From Rotaria socialis (Eukaryota > Rotifera > Eurotatoria > Philodinida > Philodinidae), in NCBI GenBank assembly GCA_905331475.1, contig CAJNYU010004016.1:37451-101450 (forward strand): a stretch of DNA of 64,000 nucleotides, in the 5' to 3' direction. Under the pieces are notes generated by a model that saw only the letters and a list, made by a program, of their open reading frames with translations, made no database searches and was not told the origin of the DNA. The position numbers and the translations under genes are program-made. Shown piece after piece: positions 36,906 through 48,585 of this stretch. The first letter of the stretch is position 1; each line of letters opens with the position of its first letter.

Positions 36906-39566
36906 CTTCTTTTCTTTTTTCTGCTTTTATATATTTTTCTTTTGAGGCTGATTTTCGTTCTGTTACTTTTGTTGACTTAAGTCACGCATACATTATATGA
37001 GAATCGAACTCAATCATACTTACGGTCGAACATAAAAGGAATATAAAAAGAAAAGAAAAAAATTGATCTTTTATTTAATTTTTCTTTTTTACTTGAACTG
37101 TCAATATGAAACCGAAAAGAATCCTTCATTTCTGTATTGATGCTATCGTAGAAATCAAAATTTTTATGATGGTAAATGTAAATGATTTATTTGACAACTA
37201 TGACGATGGTAATCGTAGCATAGCAATCTGTTGATGAATAAAATTCTTCTATGATTTGCGCAGTATTTTATATCAACACTAGATTTTACTTTTGTAACTA
37301 AGTATGCTTGAAAGAAAACGATTCTTTTGAATATTCATGACGATGATGATGATGATGATAAAGTGTGAAAGAATGTATCTAGTGAACATACTTCATCGTT
37401 TTTTGAAGACATTTATAATCCGGGAAAGTAAAAATTATAAAATTTAAGCTGTATTAGTATGGGTTGAACTATTGACCGTTTTTTTACTTTCTCTCTTGAC
37501 AAAATGAATATATAAGTTTTCAGTCTATGAAAAAACAAATCAACGAAAATGACGTATGAATAGTCATGATTTAGTTCTGATTGTTTAAAAGAGTTTATTT
37601 TATGAACAAGGTCTTCTATCATGAATTCATGTAACAAAAGAAAATTGTTCTTTTTCCTATTCACACTTTATCAAATTTTATTTGCGAACAAGTCACAGAT
37701 CTAAACGACCGAGAATTTGCGGAAAGAATTTCTTGTGATATATATATATATAGATTTAAGATAGTTTCTACATTTCTTTCTGCTTAATTTCAGCTAGATG
37801 CAATGCCGCTGCGCTCTCTCTCTCTCTCTCTTGTCGGTAGTCGAAAACAATTTTTTTTCTCCATTTCAATTGTGTGCAAGAAAAACAGAACAATAAAAAA
37901 GTAATTTACAACGACTGGGAAAGGTGTAAAAAATCTTTGTTTTGAAACTTTTTTCAATACTCTTATTCAATATAATTCTTTCCTATCGTCTCCATAAATC
38001 AGGTCAAATTTCTTTTGGATGATGTTTTAGAGATATTACTCTTCAAAAATAAATAAAAATGAGATGGTTACTTAAAACAATATAAAATATTTTACTATAA
38101 ACTTTAGTTCTGATCTATAGATCATTGATCAACTCATTGTGTGCTTTTCTTGTTTTCTTTTTCATTAGAGATGCTAGTAAGACAAGAAAAAATTTATTTC
38201 TGATGAATAGTAAACTTTGCTTCAAATATGATGGAGTGAAAAATGTCAATATTATCGCCTTGGATTTTGATTAGAGTCCAAGTAAATTTATATGTGATAG
38301 AAACTAGTGGTTTCGAATTCCGGTTATTGGCTTCTATTGCCTACAATTTACTACGGTAAATCGTCGGTTTTGACGAATATCGATATGAATCGCTATAAAT
38401 GAACTGGTATTAGCAACATGGGTTCATTTTTGATCTCATATCTATATGGCAGCAGCCTATGAAGTTTATCATAATCTGTGTGCGAGAAAGGAACATACAT
38501 TTAGATTCTACCCATTATCCCTGAGCACATCTTTGAGATTATAGCTCACAAAATCAATAATAATTAATCACATATATGCATTCTTTCTACAATATCTTCA
38601 AAGATAATCGCCTTTGTTGATTACCGAACAATATTCTCTAAAATTGTATTTAATCGAATTCAAAAATAAATTCATTTCTTAACAATTGTAGAGTTCTGTT
38701 CAGGTGTTTTTGGCCATCTGCTGACATAAATCATAGATCAATAGAGATTCTTTCGGTATGACTCTATAAAATGCTCCATATAGTTTTGATTTAATTCCAT
38801 CCCAGCTAGAAGCTTTAGGGCAGTAGAGACGAATATTTTAAAATCATTTCTTATTGCAATAGGCAAAAACCAGCCTGCTTATATTTATTCATATCTAAGA
38901 TAGAAAAAAAACATGCGGTATTAATAAGGGCCGCCTTTTATTGCCACATAAGTGATAAACCTCCTACCAACAACCGCTGAAATATAAATAATAATAAAGT
39001 TGTGTTAAGAAAAGAAAAACATGAAAGTTCAAACAAATCATGAATAATACAATCATTAATAGAATGGATATGATATATACATATAGAAATGATTATTAAA
39101 ACCGTTTTTCTCTGATGTAAAATATTTCACATTTACTCGCTTGATAACGAATAAATTCGAAAGGCCTAGCGTTAAAATAAACGTATTGTCCCATTATTAT
39201 TTCTTTTCCTTTCTTGAAATTTGTTTTTCTTATTATCTCTATCATTTTCTTCTGTTTTTCTTTCTTTCTCGCTTTTCTTTTATTACTAATTATCAATAAT
39301 AAAACGCAATAATAAATATTTTTAAAACAATAAAAAGATTCAGTATATTTACATATCTGCTTATCTTTAATAATATAACTCAATCAATTTTCTGTTGGCT
39401 TGACAAATTCAAAAAATTGCAATCATTTTATGTTCGAACTACAATTGATGCACATAAGTTTATGATCTAATTGAACATTTTAAAATGATTTTACTTCTTA
39501 TCACTTTGTTGGTGATTTTGTGAAACACGATCTGAAAGGAGTGTTGAAGTATACAAGGTAGATATT

Positions 39567-39567
<1 letters not shown>
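36906..39567. other. Long non-coding stretch with microsatellites
   Basis: No gene recognised on either strand. Holds a GAT run (about 37338-37360), a TA run (37738-37752) and a CT run (37813-37832). A minus-strand frame at 37413-37664 has no recognisable domain. Confidence 0.5.
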
Positions 39568-39649
<82 letters not shown>

Positions 39650-39679
39650 NNNNNNNNNNCCCCCCCCCCCCCCCCCCCC
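39568..39679. other. Assembly gap bounded by poly-G and poly-C
   Basis: 82 consecutive G (39568-39649), then 10 N (39650-39659), then 20 C (39660-39679), then an ACACAC run. The open frames across it (poly-Pro/poly-Gly) are artefacts. The homopolymers are probably a sequencing or gap-filling artefact at a hard-to-read site. Confidence 0.95.
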
Positions 39680-39761
39680 ATACACACACACCGTGATAAA
39701 AAATAAATACATGAGCTTGCTTGTTAATTAATTGGTTGATTAATTAATTAATTAATTCATT

Positions 39762-39970
39762 TCTGTCACGATCTGTGATGATTTCTGAAGTCTCTGTCAT
39801 AGTCTGTGATGATTTCTGAAGTCTCTGTCATAGTCTGTGATGGTCTCCAGAGACCCCATGCTTAATATACAGAGAGTGACAGAGAAGCTCCATAGACCAT
39901 CACAGACCACGACCAAACTACTCCACATATCATTACAGATAGTGGCAGAAAAGCTGCAAAGATTCACACA
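39762..39970. repeat. 31-bp tandem repeat with inverted relatives
   Basis: Units of about 31 bp containing GTCTGTGATGATTTCTGAAG repeat directly two to three times at about 39762-39850. The same unit, reversed and diverged, recurs at about 39878-39912 (AGACCATCACAGACCACG) and more weakly to 39970. The region can fold back on itself. It starts some 80 bp after the poly-G/poly-C gap. Confidence 0.65.
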
Positions 39971-40212
39971 CCATGGTAGGTGGGTTCCGGAAAAGGAGTT
40001 TCATCGTGTTTCACATTTTAACCCAACAGGGATTGCGCTAAAAACTTCTTTTATAGTGTAATCTCTTCAAAAATTTTATTACCAACTTCTGGCACAAACA
40101 ACTGATTTTCTGTCCTGTTCATGCATTTCTCCTGCTCAGCACTGTCAGTCTAGGGTCTAATGAGTCGACTTTCGATGTTGATGAATATTACTTGTAGATT
40201 AACTCTGTGAAT

Positions 40213-40922
40213 CATGAGAAACAAGAGAACAAGCATGCCAATTATTGAACCTGTGTTGATTGGTGTGAAAGCTAGTCAGGACGAAAGTAAGCAACCTACA
40301 AAAGAAGTGTCAAAATCATTCAAACGTATTACATCGCCAATTATCGAGAATCGTTGGATTCTAGCCATCGTGAGTATGCACAGTTAATATTGATGTTATT
40401 ATCATCAAATACTAATGCCAATCCATTATGTGTAATAATTACAAATTTGCTGATGTTTTGAACAAATGTTTAATACTCATCAGCAGCCTTGTTTGTTTGG
40501 CAAGCGGTGCCTGCCTTTTTTTACTACTACTCGTTTATCAGAATGTTACAGACGCTCTTGTTAACTATGGCAAATTGCAACATATTGAACAGATGGGACC
40601 TCATAATAGATCTCAATGGTCTTGTGAAAATTAAGGGTAAAGATGATTTGCTATACATTCATTTCTGTGTTTAAATGCAGTAATTGAATATCTAGATTTA
40701 ATATAGCAGAAAATACCCCGAGCCCCATTCAAGAATTAAAAATGTAATAAAATGGTATGTATTATTGGGGGTTCTTAGCATTGCCTTCTACGTCATAGGA
40801 TTTCCGACCTTTATGGTATCAGCTGAACGACAGATTCATCGAATAAGGTGCGCATTGGAAATATTTAGTTTTCAAATGAACTGACCATTCATGAAAAAAC
40901 TTTTAGATTCCGTATTCTTGAG
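40213..40922 (+). pseudogene. 5' fragment of an ABCB-type (P-glycoprotein-like) transporter
   Basis: Three or four coding blocks resemble the N-terminus of full-size ABCB transporters: a cytosolic lead (MPIIEPVLIGVK to ENRWILAI, 40213-40371), first membrane helix (SLVCLASGACLFLLLLVYQN followed by VTDALVNYG, exon about 40485-40640), second helix and loop (KYPEPHSRIKNVIKWYVLLG to VSAERQIHRIR, 40711-40848), and a last stub FRILEG (40906-40922). VTDALVNYG and SAERQIHRIR are typical of TM1 end and the TM2-loop of ABCB proteins. The block ends exactly where a TGTGGG-type repeat begins; no ATP-binding cassette follows. An in-frame TAA follows SCEN, and the first junction does not keep phase, so the fragment looks dead. 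ABCB proteins pump lipids or drugs using ATP. Confidence 0.6.
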
Positions 40923-41570
40923 GGTGTGGGTGTGGATGTGGACTTTTACTGTTTCTTCCAACCCCCACCCGCAGCATTAAATGGCTGATATTTGTTGAAT
41001 TCCATAGTATCCATCAGTTCCAAACTCCAGGCAACTTGGCCAAGCCTCAATGTATTCAAGAATGACGGTCGACTATTGAGTCAAAATTGAAAGACAATTC
41101 CGTGGAGAAATTCTTATTAGTGAGGCGTATCATTTAGGGAAAAAAGCAAGTTTAATCAAGGACGCTAATGTGCGAAACATTTGCGTCATTCTTTTTTATC
41201 TCATTCATCGTGCACTTTGATGCGCATCGAGTTTCATCGATAGTTGGGTGTGGGTGTGGGTGTGAATTTTTAGTTTTTCTTCCAACCCCGCACCCGCAGC
41301 ATTATATGGCTGATATTTGTTGAATTGCGTAGTATCCATAAGCTCCAAACTCCAGGCAACTTGGCCAAGCCTCAATGTATTCAAGAATGACGGTCGACTA
41401 TTGGGTCAAAATTGAAGGACAATCCCGCTGAGAAGTTCTTATTAGTGAGGCGTATCATTTAGGGAAAAAATCAAGTTTAATCAAGGACGCTAATGTGCGA
41501 AACATTTGCGTCGTTCTTTTTTATCTCATTCATCGTGCAATTTGATGCGCATCGAGTTTCATCGTTAGTT
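40922..41570. repeat. Two tandem 324-bp units, each starting with a TGTGGG-type G-rich run
   Basis: Unit 1 (40922-41245) and unit 2 (41246-41570) are direct repeats, over 90 percent identical by eye, sharing GGCAACTTGGCCAAGCCTCA and GTGAGGCGTATCATTTAGGG. Unit 2 begins GGGTGTGGGTGTGGGTGTG, nearly three copies of the TGTGGG hexamer; unit 1 has two copies. Each G-rich run is followed after about 25 bp by a C-rich run (ACCCCCACCC or ACCCCGCACCC). Confidence 0.88.
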
Positions 41571-42682
41571 GAAAGAAACTAAGGTTTCGTGTTGGAAATT
41601 GTTGACTATCAATTAAATATATATGTATATATATATGCAGATGGACCGTTGAATTCAATGTCATTTTCGTCGCAAAACTAGAACATTGCTGACTATTACT
41701 TCTTAGCAGTTTCTGTGAACCGTGATGCATTGACGAGTGTGGCACGATCCAATTTAAGTAAGATTTCTTATAGAGCACGTCCCTCATAGGGAACATTGTA
41801 CAATAATACAACTCGTCAATGATTTGCACTTTCAATTGTTTCAAAATTATTTATGTAAAGTGTCAGGATTCCATTAGCATTTGTTTATCATTCAGAAGCT
41901 ACACGTTATGAGTGTCAGTTTCCGGGGTTCGCTCTCCTGAATCCTGAATTCAGAAATTCACTTGAAAACTGGTCTTCATAACTATAATGACTATCTGGAG
42001 CGACCTGCGTATATTTTTTATTTCCGTTAGTATCAACTCATTTTGTGCCATGCTTCTTTAAAAAAGGAACGCACAGGAACAAGAACTCTATCACTCCTAC
42101 TCAATACTAAAATTTTGGAATCTATTTACCCCTCATAATATTGATTAGTATATATTATAATGTCTTGTTTTGTCTCGTTTAGAGAAATATCCGTCTACAC
42201 AAATGTAATTGGAATATTTGTCATTTTCAGCCATGTATATATGAGGTCGGCTTCATAGTTTATTCCATTTTATACAATGATCTTAGTTCCACCTATATAC
42301 AGAGCTAGTGTGGAGATAAGATCTATGACACCCATGAAGTATATCTGCAAACTGATCAGTTCAGCTTTCGTTCACGCGAAGTCATATATCCAAATCTATG
42401 TGATTTTTTTTATGCACTTTATGATACAGTACTGAGAATCTAATTAGAATAGAAAGCTTCAATCTTAAACATAGGATGGAAATCTCATATTATTATCTTG
42501 TGTTTTAGATAAAAATATTTATTAATAGAATACAAGACACAACTTTTTCAAAAGGAAAAACGAATATCGTGAAGAACCTAATCAGTTGAACCTTCGATTA
42601 TTATTGTGAGCGACAAAATTAAATTACAGATTTTCCATTAACCACTGTATATTGAGAAACATCTTGATTCTCACCATATATC
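41571..42682. other. Non-coding stretch upstream of the secreted-protein gene
   Basis: 5' flank of the gene at 42683. A minus-strand open frame at 41530-41844 overlaps the tandem repeat and is not convincing. A TA run lies at about 41616-41634. Confidence 0.45.
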
Positions 42683-45600
42683 ATGAGGATCTCTGTCTCT
42701 CTCTTATGTATTTTCGTCGCATTTCGGGTGATCATTGCTCGTCCTACATTTGATTCGGCCTTGCGCTTAGCAGCAAACAAAATGAAAGCTTCTCACTCAA
42801 TCGTCGGTCTTCCACTACATTCAGATGTGATTCGGTATACAATAGATATAAGTAACAGTGATGTTGTACGTGAAAAAGGTATAGCTAGTAATCTTCGCCA
42901 ATTAAAACTCAACGCGGATGCTAGATTACATCCAACAGCGTGTATTGCTCTTGATTCTATCCGAAACTTAGAATCGGTTCAGTGCGCATATGAAGGGCAA
43001 CAACTTCTGCTACTTACATTTGACTCGGAAGCCAATGCTAACCTCATATTTAACAAATGGAATATATCAGGTGCTGAATATGTCAATGGTGGTCCAGAAT
43101 GGGGTTGTCTCAATTTAACAACACAACAACCGGCAGTAATTTTCGAACGAATCTCAAACTTTCGGTTGAAAGATAAATATATTTTCATAGAAACTTTCAA
43201 ACATGCTAGCAATAGTCCATTTCTATGCTTCGCCAATATCTCGATGCACTTAGTATTAGAACATGGTAGTATGATAACGTCACCCCCGCCACCGTCGTCA
43301 CACTCACCATCAAAACGACAGGTAGAAGTTCCTACTCCCAGGAGTACATGTATATTTTGTTCGTGGAGTCTTCGTCCGCTAAACCCTAGTGGAGGTCAAC
43401 TGTTTCTTCCGGGACAAACGGTAACTGTGAGTTGGTCCTATTCGAATATTGATGATACTACTAAGTTGAAAATCACCCTTTACAGAAAGCAGCTTCTAGT
43501 AGATGCTTCAATAAGCACCATAACTACTCAAATCAATACTGTCCAATCATCCTTCGTTATCCCTGCTAATTTAGCAACATCGCCGTATGATCAGTATTAC
43601 TTTCAATTTGGCTTTTCCAGTTTATTGATATCTCATCAGAACACGAGCGCAACATTCTATATTCCGACACAACCATCAATCATTCCAGGAACAACACCCG
43701 CTATTAACAATGTGTTTTATCCTGGTGATATAGTTCCATTATCATGGCAAAGTGTAAAATTTCCAGCGGCATCACAAGTTACTGTATATTTCAAAAGAGC
43801 TCGCCCGATAATACCAGATGTTACATTAGCTACCTTTACAGTATTGGCTATTGCAAATTCGTATAACTACACGATTCAATCGACGTTAGATAATGCAGCT
43901 AATGATAAATATTACTACTTCGAGTTTAACTGTAAGTTAATCACTGATTTTTTGATAGAAGTTGTCTTATATATATATATATCTAAAATGTTTAGATTGC
44001 ACTTCGTTGTTCTCGTTGAACTGCATAAAGACTACAAATAATTTTTTTGTAATAACTCGGCCGCATGTAATTCCAACATTTCCACTTGCTGGTGCTTCGT
44101 TCTCACCATCCCAATCAGTGACACTCACGTGGACTAGTGCCAACTTTGTAGGCATCAATAATGTACTCACGATCACACTTCGGCATTATAATTATTTATT
44201 ACCCGACAGTGATACCGATACGTTTACATGTACCGTTCAGTCAAGCGGCTCGTGTTCACGAACGTTGCCAGCTACTGGAATATCTCTCGCTGGTTATTAT
44301 TTTGAGTTTAATTGGTGTCAGCATTGGTACTCGACGGGTTGTACAGCGCACAGTAATAAGTTTACCATTTCAGCCCACGCCGTTGGGTCATGGAACTATG
44401 ATGCACAACATGGTCAAGCATTGGCACCGAAAGCACTTCATTTCTCTTCATGTCCTAGTTTGTGTCCTACACGTAACATTGCATTGGCATACCTTTGCAA
44501 CATTTGCGCTAATAGACTACTCCTGGAAATGCAAGTTAATTGCACAAACTGTTGGGCTACCTTTGATTACAGCCTTGTTGAAATGGATATCTTACACACA
44601 GGTAATTCCACATCATTAGACAAAATAGCAGTGCGCATGAATTCAAGCGTTTCAGTGAATCTTGATTTTATTCTTCGGGTCAATTTTCAACTTGGTATTC
44701 TGGGCCTGTATGATATAACACCCATACCTATTGGACCATCAATTATGATTCCCCTTGGATTCACTACAATTACCTTAGGATTTTTCTTTGCTCCGTCAAT
44801 ATTATGGAACATCACAGTTGACGGAATCGGAAACCTAACTGCTGGTATCAATTATCAGTGGCAATCGAATTTGGCGTTTGTCAGCACTCCTGGTAATACG
44901 AGTTATCAGTATGAGCATAGTTTATCACGGAATATGCATCCAACCCAGGGAAATATTCAAGGAGATCTTGATGTTGATCTTGCTTTTCGGCCCGCAATAG
45001 AGTTTAGTATCGGCTTGTTTGTAATTGCATTAGGCACTGAAGGTTACATTGCATTTGAATCTGCATGGAGATATCCGCCTTTCTCTGCTCTTTCAACAAC
45101 GACCTTCGATTGGGATCCCAGAGAAATAGCACCTTTTCATCTTTCATTTCCAACAAATGCATGCCTAACTACTCATTATATTCAATATCATACGAATTAT
45201 GGTATTCGCAATACCGATATATCCATCACCTTTGATATACTTGACGCCCGCGTCAAAGCTTTTACCGGTTTAGAATTATCATTAAAAACACAGTCTTTTT
45301 TCGATATTGGGCCCTATGAATTAACTTCTGGTTGTATGTATCCAGTTTATCCGAATACTAACCCATCACAAACAATATATTTAGTTCTCAACAGACAATT
45401 CAATTCGATAAATGACACAAATAACAGATATTTATCAAGTGTAGTAGTTACTGATTTAGCTAATGCGCTTAACATATCACAAATACGAATTTACTATAAC
45501 AGTACATTCAGTGTTCAACAAAATCAGATGACAGGCATAATGATCGCACTTTTACCGTCGAATTCTGTCTCCACTAGTGAACCCACCGTCGCAATAACGG

Positions 45601-45710
45601 TAAAACTATTTCAAGACGAAATTAAAAAGTTAAATTCACTTCTCTATTCTGGTATTGTAACAAAATTAGTTAATCCTTTCCAAACAAACATTATGAATCA
45701 CTTCAATTGA
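42683..45710 (+). CDS. Large secreted protein with fungal-type DUF7029-like and Kre9/Knh1-like beta-sandwich domains
   Basis: Two exons (42683-43931 and 43996-45710, 64-bp intron, phase 1) give 987 aa. The start gives a clear signal peptide (ISVSLLCIFVAFRVIIA). Residues about 30-205 resemble the fungal DUF7029 domain (CIALDSIRNLESVQC, LLLTFDSEANANLIFNKW, GCLN). A short Pro/Ser linker with a dibasic site (PSKRQVEVP) follows. Then come three related beta-sandwich modules of about 100 aa with the Kre9/Knh1 pattern: LFLPGQTVTVSWSY, VFYPGDIVPLSWQS and SFSPSQSVTLTWTS, each followed by YYFQF/YYFEF. The C-terminal ~400 aa have a Cys-rich start (CPSLCPTRNIALAYLCNICA, CTNCWA) and many N-glycosylation sites, like the large C-terminal domain of basidiomycete secreted proteins. 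No GPI or membrane anchor was seen. Function unknown; cell-surface or extracellular matrix is inferred. The domain set suggests fungal ancestry. Domain names are from pattern memory, not a search. Confidence 0.75.
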
Positions 45711-46936
45711 TAGAAGCGATTAAGTTGACTGAACATGAGTGAAATATTCCACAGACAATGAAATGCGTTCCGTGTAGCTTGATACACGGTGAATGCAAAC
45801 TTTTTTCAGACGCTGATAATCCCGAAAACATCAATAGAAAAAAGTGAACCTTTTGCACTTATTGAAAGCTCGTCAATATTCAACGTTTCTGAGTATCATT
45901 TATCATTCATAAGATGACAATGAGTTAGATTCATGGAAATTCTTCGGAAATTCTGTTGATGTAATGGAGTGCTTTCGTTGGCAGCTAATCACAGACACGT
46001 AGAGTTCTAAAAATAATTGTAATATGAAAAAATTTTGAAATTTCAATCAGTAAATAATTATGGTGAGGTCAAAATTCTAAAAACAATGTTAACTGTATCA
46101 ATCAGATGAGACTTAGTTGTTGAAAATTTTGACTATGGCACTATTATTTATTGAAAAAGATTTTAGAAATTTTCCTTTCAAATTGATCACTAACAGTGGA
46201 TCTCAAAAGTCAAAAAAATAAATAAGTGATATTCGGAGAGCTTTACTATGTGTGGTTCATTACTAGCGGAAGAATCCAATTATATACATAAAACACGAAG
46301 AAAATTCTATATTTCTATGGATCATAGTCATCTACGTACGAGTGAGTTATACCCTTGAGATTTTTTTCTTGACGAGCTTCAATATTCAACAAATTCACTT
46401 TTACATCTCTTGAATGTTGATCCCTATCGATATACGAAGTATTTCAAACTACCTTATGTCTAACACTTATCAAGCACACAAGTTAGAAAACCCTCTATTC
46501 TCCTATGATACATGGCAGGTGGTCATCTTTGAAGATGACATGGTGTTAACACTGCGTTCTCTTCTCTGCCATACTCGCTCATTTAATCAATTAATAAAGC
46601 AATCCATATTCTTTTAAATATCAATACTTCAGGCTCTATAAGAAACTGTAGGTATTATGAAACTAACAGCAGAGTTGATTGAATTCATATTGAGATGTAA
46701 ACGAACATCTGCTAGTTTCTAATAAATAAATATGACATAGATTCTTGATTCCGACGACAACAAAACGAATTATTCTGAAGTGAAATAATAGTACAAATAT
46801 GATAAAAGAAAGTATGACCTTCTAAGATTAGAAGAAAGCAGTGCATTTACCAAGATCCGCATCATCTGTTCAAGTGTTAGAAGAAAGAAACATAAAACTT
46901 CTCATTTTCCAGAATACTATTTTGACGGTTTGAGTG
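45711..46936. other. Non-coding stretch
   Basis: 3' flank of the secreted-protein gene. An open frame at 46414-46617 has no recognisable domain. Nothing else seen. Confidence 0.45.
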
Positions 46937-47006
46937 TTTGTGGGTGTGTGGATGTGGTTGTGGCTGTGAGCTTGGGTGCTAAGATATGAACTGAATACCC
47001 ACACCA
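46937..47006. repeat. Degenerate TGTGGN run followed by a C-rich arm
   Basis: G-rich run GTTTGTGGGTGTGTGGATGT continuing as GGTTGTGGCTGTG, followed about 35 bp later by ACCCACACC. Resembles the G-rich/C-rich pairs at 40922-41301 and 11876-11953. Confidence 0.55.
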
Positions 47007-47394
47007 AAAATTATATTTCGATTTTGGACTTCGATCGGTTGATGAAAAGCAAGAGTTGACACTAGCAGATTCATTTGTCTTTTCGTTAAACGATAAGTTG
47101 ATCTCTTCTCGAATTCATTTATGCACATCGACACCCTCAATTTTACATATTCGTTCAATTATCTGATGAAGATTTTTTAACAATAAATTTATAATGGACT
47201 CTGAATCCTAGCGACTCGCTAGTAGTGCACAGTTTCGGATAGAATAAGGAATGAATGCATTAAAGTGCTCATATTGTCTCTTCTCTTAGAGAACTGAACC
47301 ACCAACTATATCTGTTTCATTTTTAATCAGTGATATGTATAAAATTTTTCTTGTGATCTGATCTAATAAGTAATACATTTTTCATCTGAACCAG

Positions 47395-47635
47395 GACCCG
47401 GTGAAAACGAAATTCTCAGACCCATACCCGATGGAAGCTATTCGCCATACAATTTCATGTGAACAAGGTCGTCAAATTAATTTGCCACCATTAACTTATC
47501 CACTAGTTTTAACATTTGAACACTACATTAAAATAACAAAACAATCACCAGAAATTCTCATTAATAAGAAAAAAAAAGACCATCGACGTTAACATTTATG
47601 AAGGCATACCAATACATTTATCAACTTTAAAAGAT
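47395..47635 (+). pseudogene. Unrecognised coding remnant
   Basis: A frame with protein-like composition (FSDPYPMEAIRH, GRQINLPPLTYPLVLTFEHY) runs to a stop at 47592. In another frame after an A-rich run, IDVNIYEGIPIHLSTLKDSG continues to about 47635, as if one frameshift split a longer sequence. I do not recognise the family. No start, signal or splice sites are clear. Confidence 0.25.
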
Positions 47636-47689
47636 TCTGGTACAAATCAGTATCGATTTTGACTATTTCTGAAAGATGATAACCCAGGT

Positions 47690-48585
47690 GAAGAAGTCTG
47701 GATCGGTTCTCGCAGGTAAACATCGGAACTTGACGAAACATGAAAGCAGTAATCCGGTAAACAGACCCGACGGTGAGATTTATCCGCCCCCCCCCTGGAA
47801 GCGATATTTTCTACGGTTTTCCTCCAGAAATCCACGGAGTACTGCTGCAGAAATCTTTGTCCTGATGTGTCAACTATATAAAAGTAATTAATCTATGATG
47901 TCATCGATGAATGGTATATTGAACATGAAGTGGTCACACAAAAGACAAACATTCTACTTAAAAGTCAAAGAAACTGAGAGTGTTAAATCAATAGACTATG
48001 ACGACGAAACCTACTTGGTGGGGCATGAATGATTGAGCAATAAAAGAAAACTTCTTTTTCATGTATTTTTTGACATAAAATTTTTCTAAAAAGAAACATG
48101 CTTTATTATTCTATTCTCAAAACTGAAAATAAATACCGATGTCATAAAAAATTTTTTTCAATCTTCTCAACAAAATCAAGACTTATCAAACAACGATATG
48201 GTTTTGACGAAAGAGATAGATGACATATCAGACTGCTTCTCATAGGGTCTCCTCATGCTCATTTTCTTTATATTTCTTATTCTGTGACAAGAGCGGAATC
48301 AACAGCTAACAAAAATAGTCTACCTCAGAACGATGATTCCTGAAGCAGTATTCTGTGAATTTCCGACGAAAACCCGCAGGAAACCGCCGGAAATGCCAAG
48401 AATTCAACGCAGGAATCTGGTAACCGCATCCGGCTGTCTGCTTTGGCAGATTCTTGTCGATTTCGCGCGGATTCGGATAAATCTGGCCACCGGAATGCTG
48501 CTTCCATGAAATCTCCCGAATAGCACAGAACCAGTCGTTTCGGTATCGGATTGATCGACCTGGATATAGAAAGAGTACGAATAAC
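47690..48585. repeat. GC-rich inverted repeat pair flanking about 475 bp
   Basis: Left arm about 47690-47853; right arm about 48331-48580 in reverse orientation. Shared strings: GCAG(T/C)A(A/T)TCCGGT, AGATTTATCCG, GGTTTTC, TACTGCT then CAG and AATC, arranged in the same order with small gaps. Both arms are clearly richer in G+C than the surrounding DNA. Could be the long terminal inverted repeats of a degenerate element or two inserted copies of one repeat. No coding content recognised in the spacer. Confidence 0.5.

Noticed and set aside
37813..37832. CT run considered as a promoter GAGA-type element
   Set aside because: No gene starts nearby; treated as a plain microsatellite.
39460..39712. 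Poly-proline/poly-glycine frames
   Set aside because: Translation of the poly-G, N and poly-C assembly gap.
41530..41844. 104-aa minus-strand frame
   Set aside because: Overlaps the tandem 324-bp repeat and has no family resemblance.
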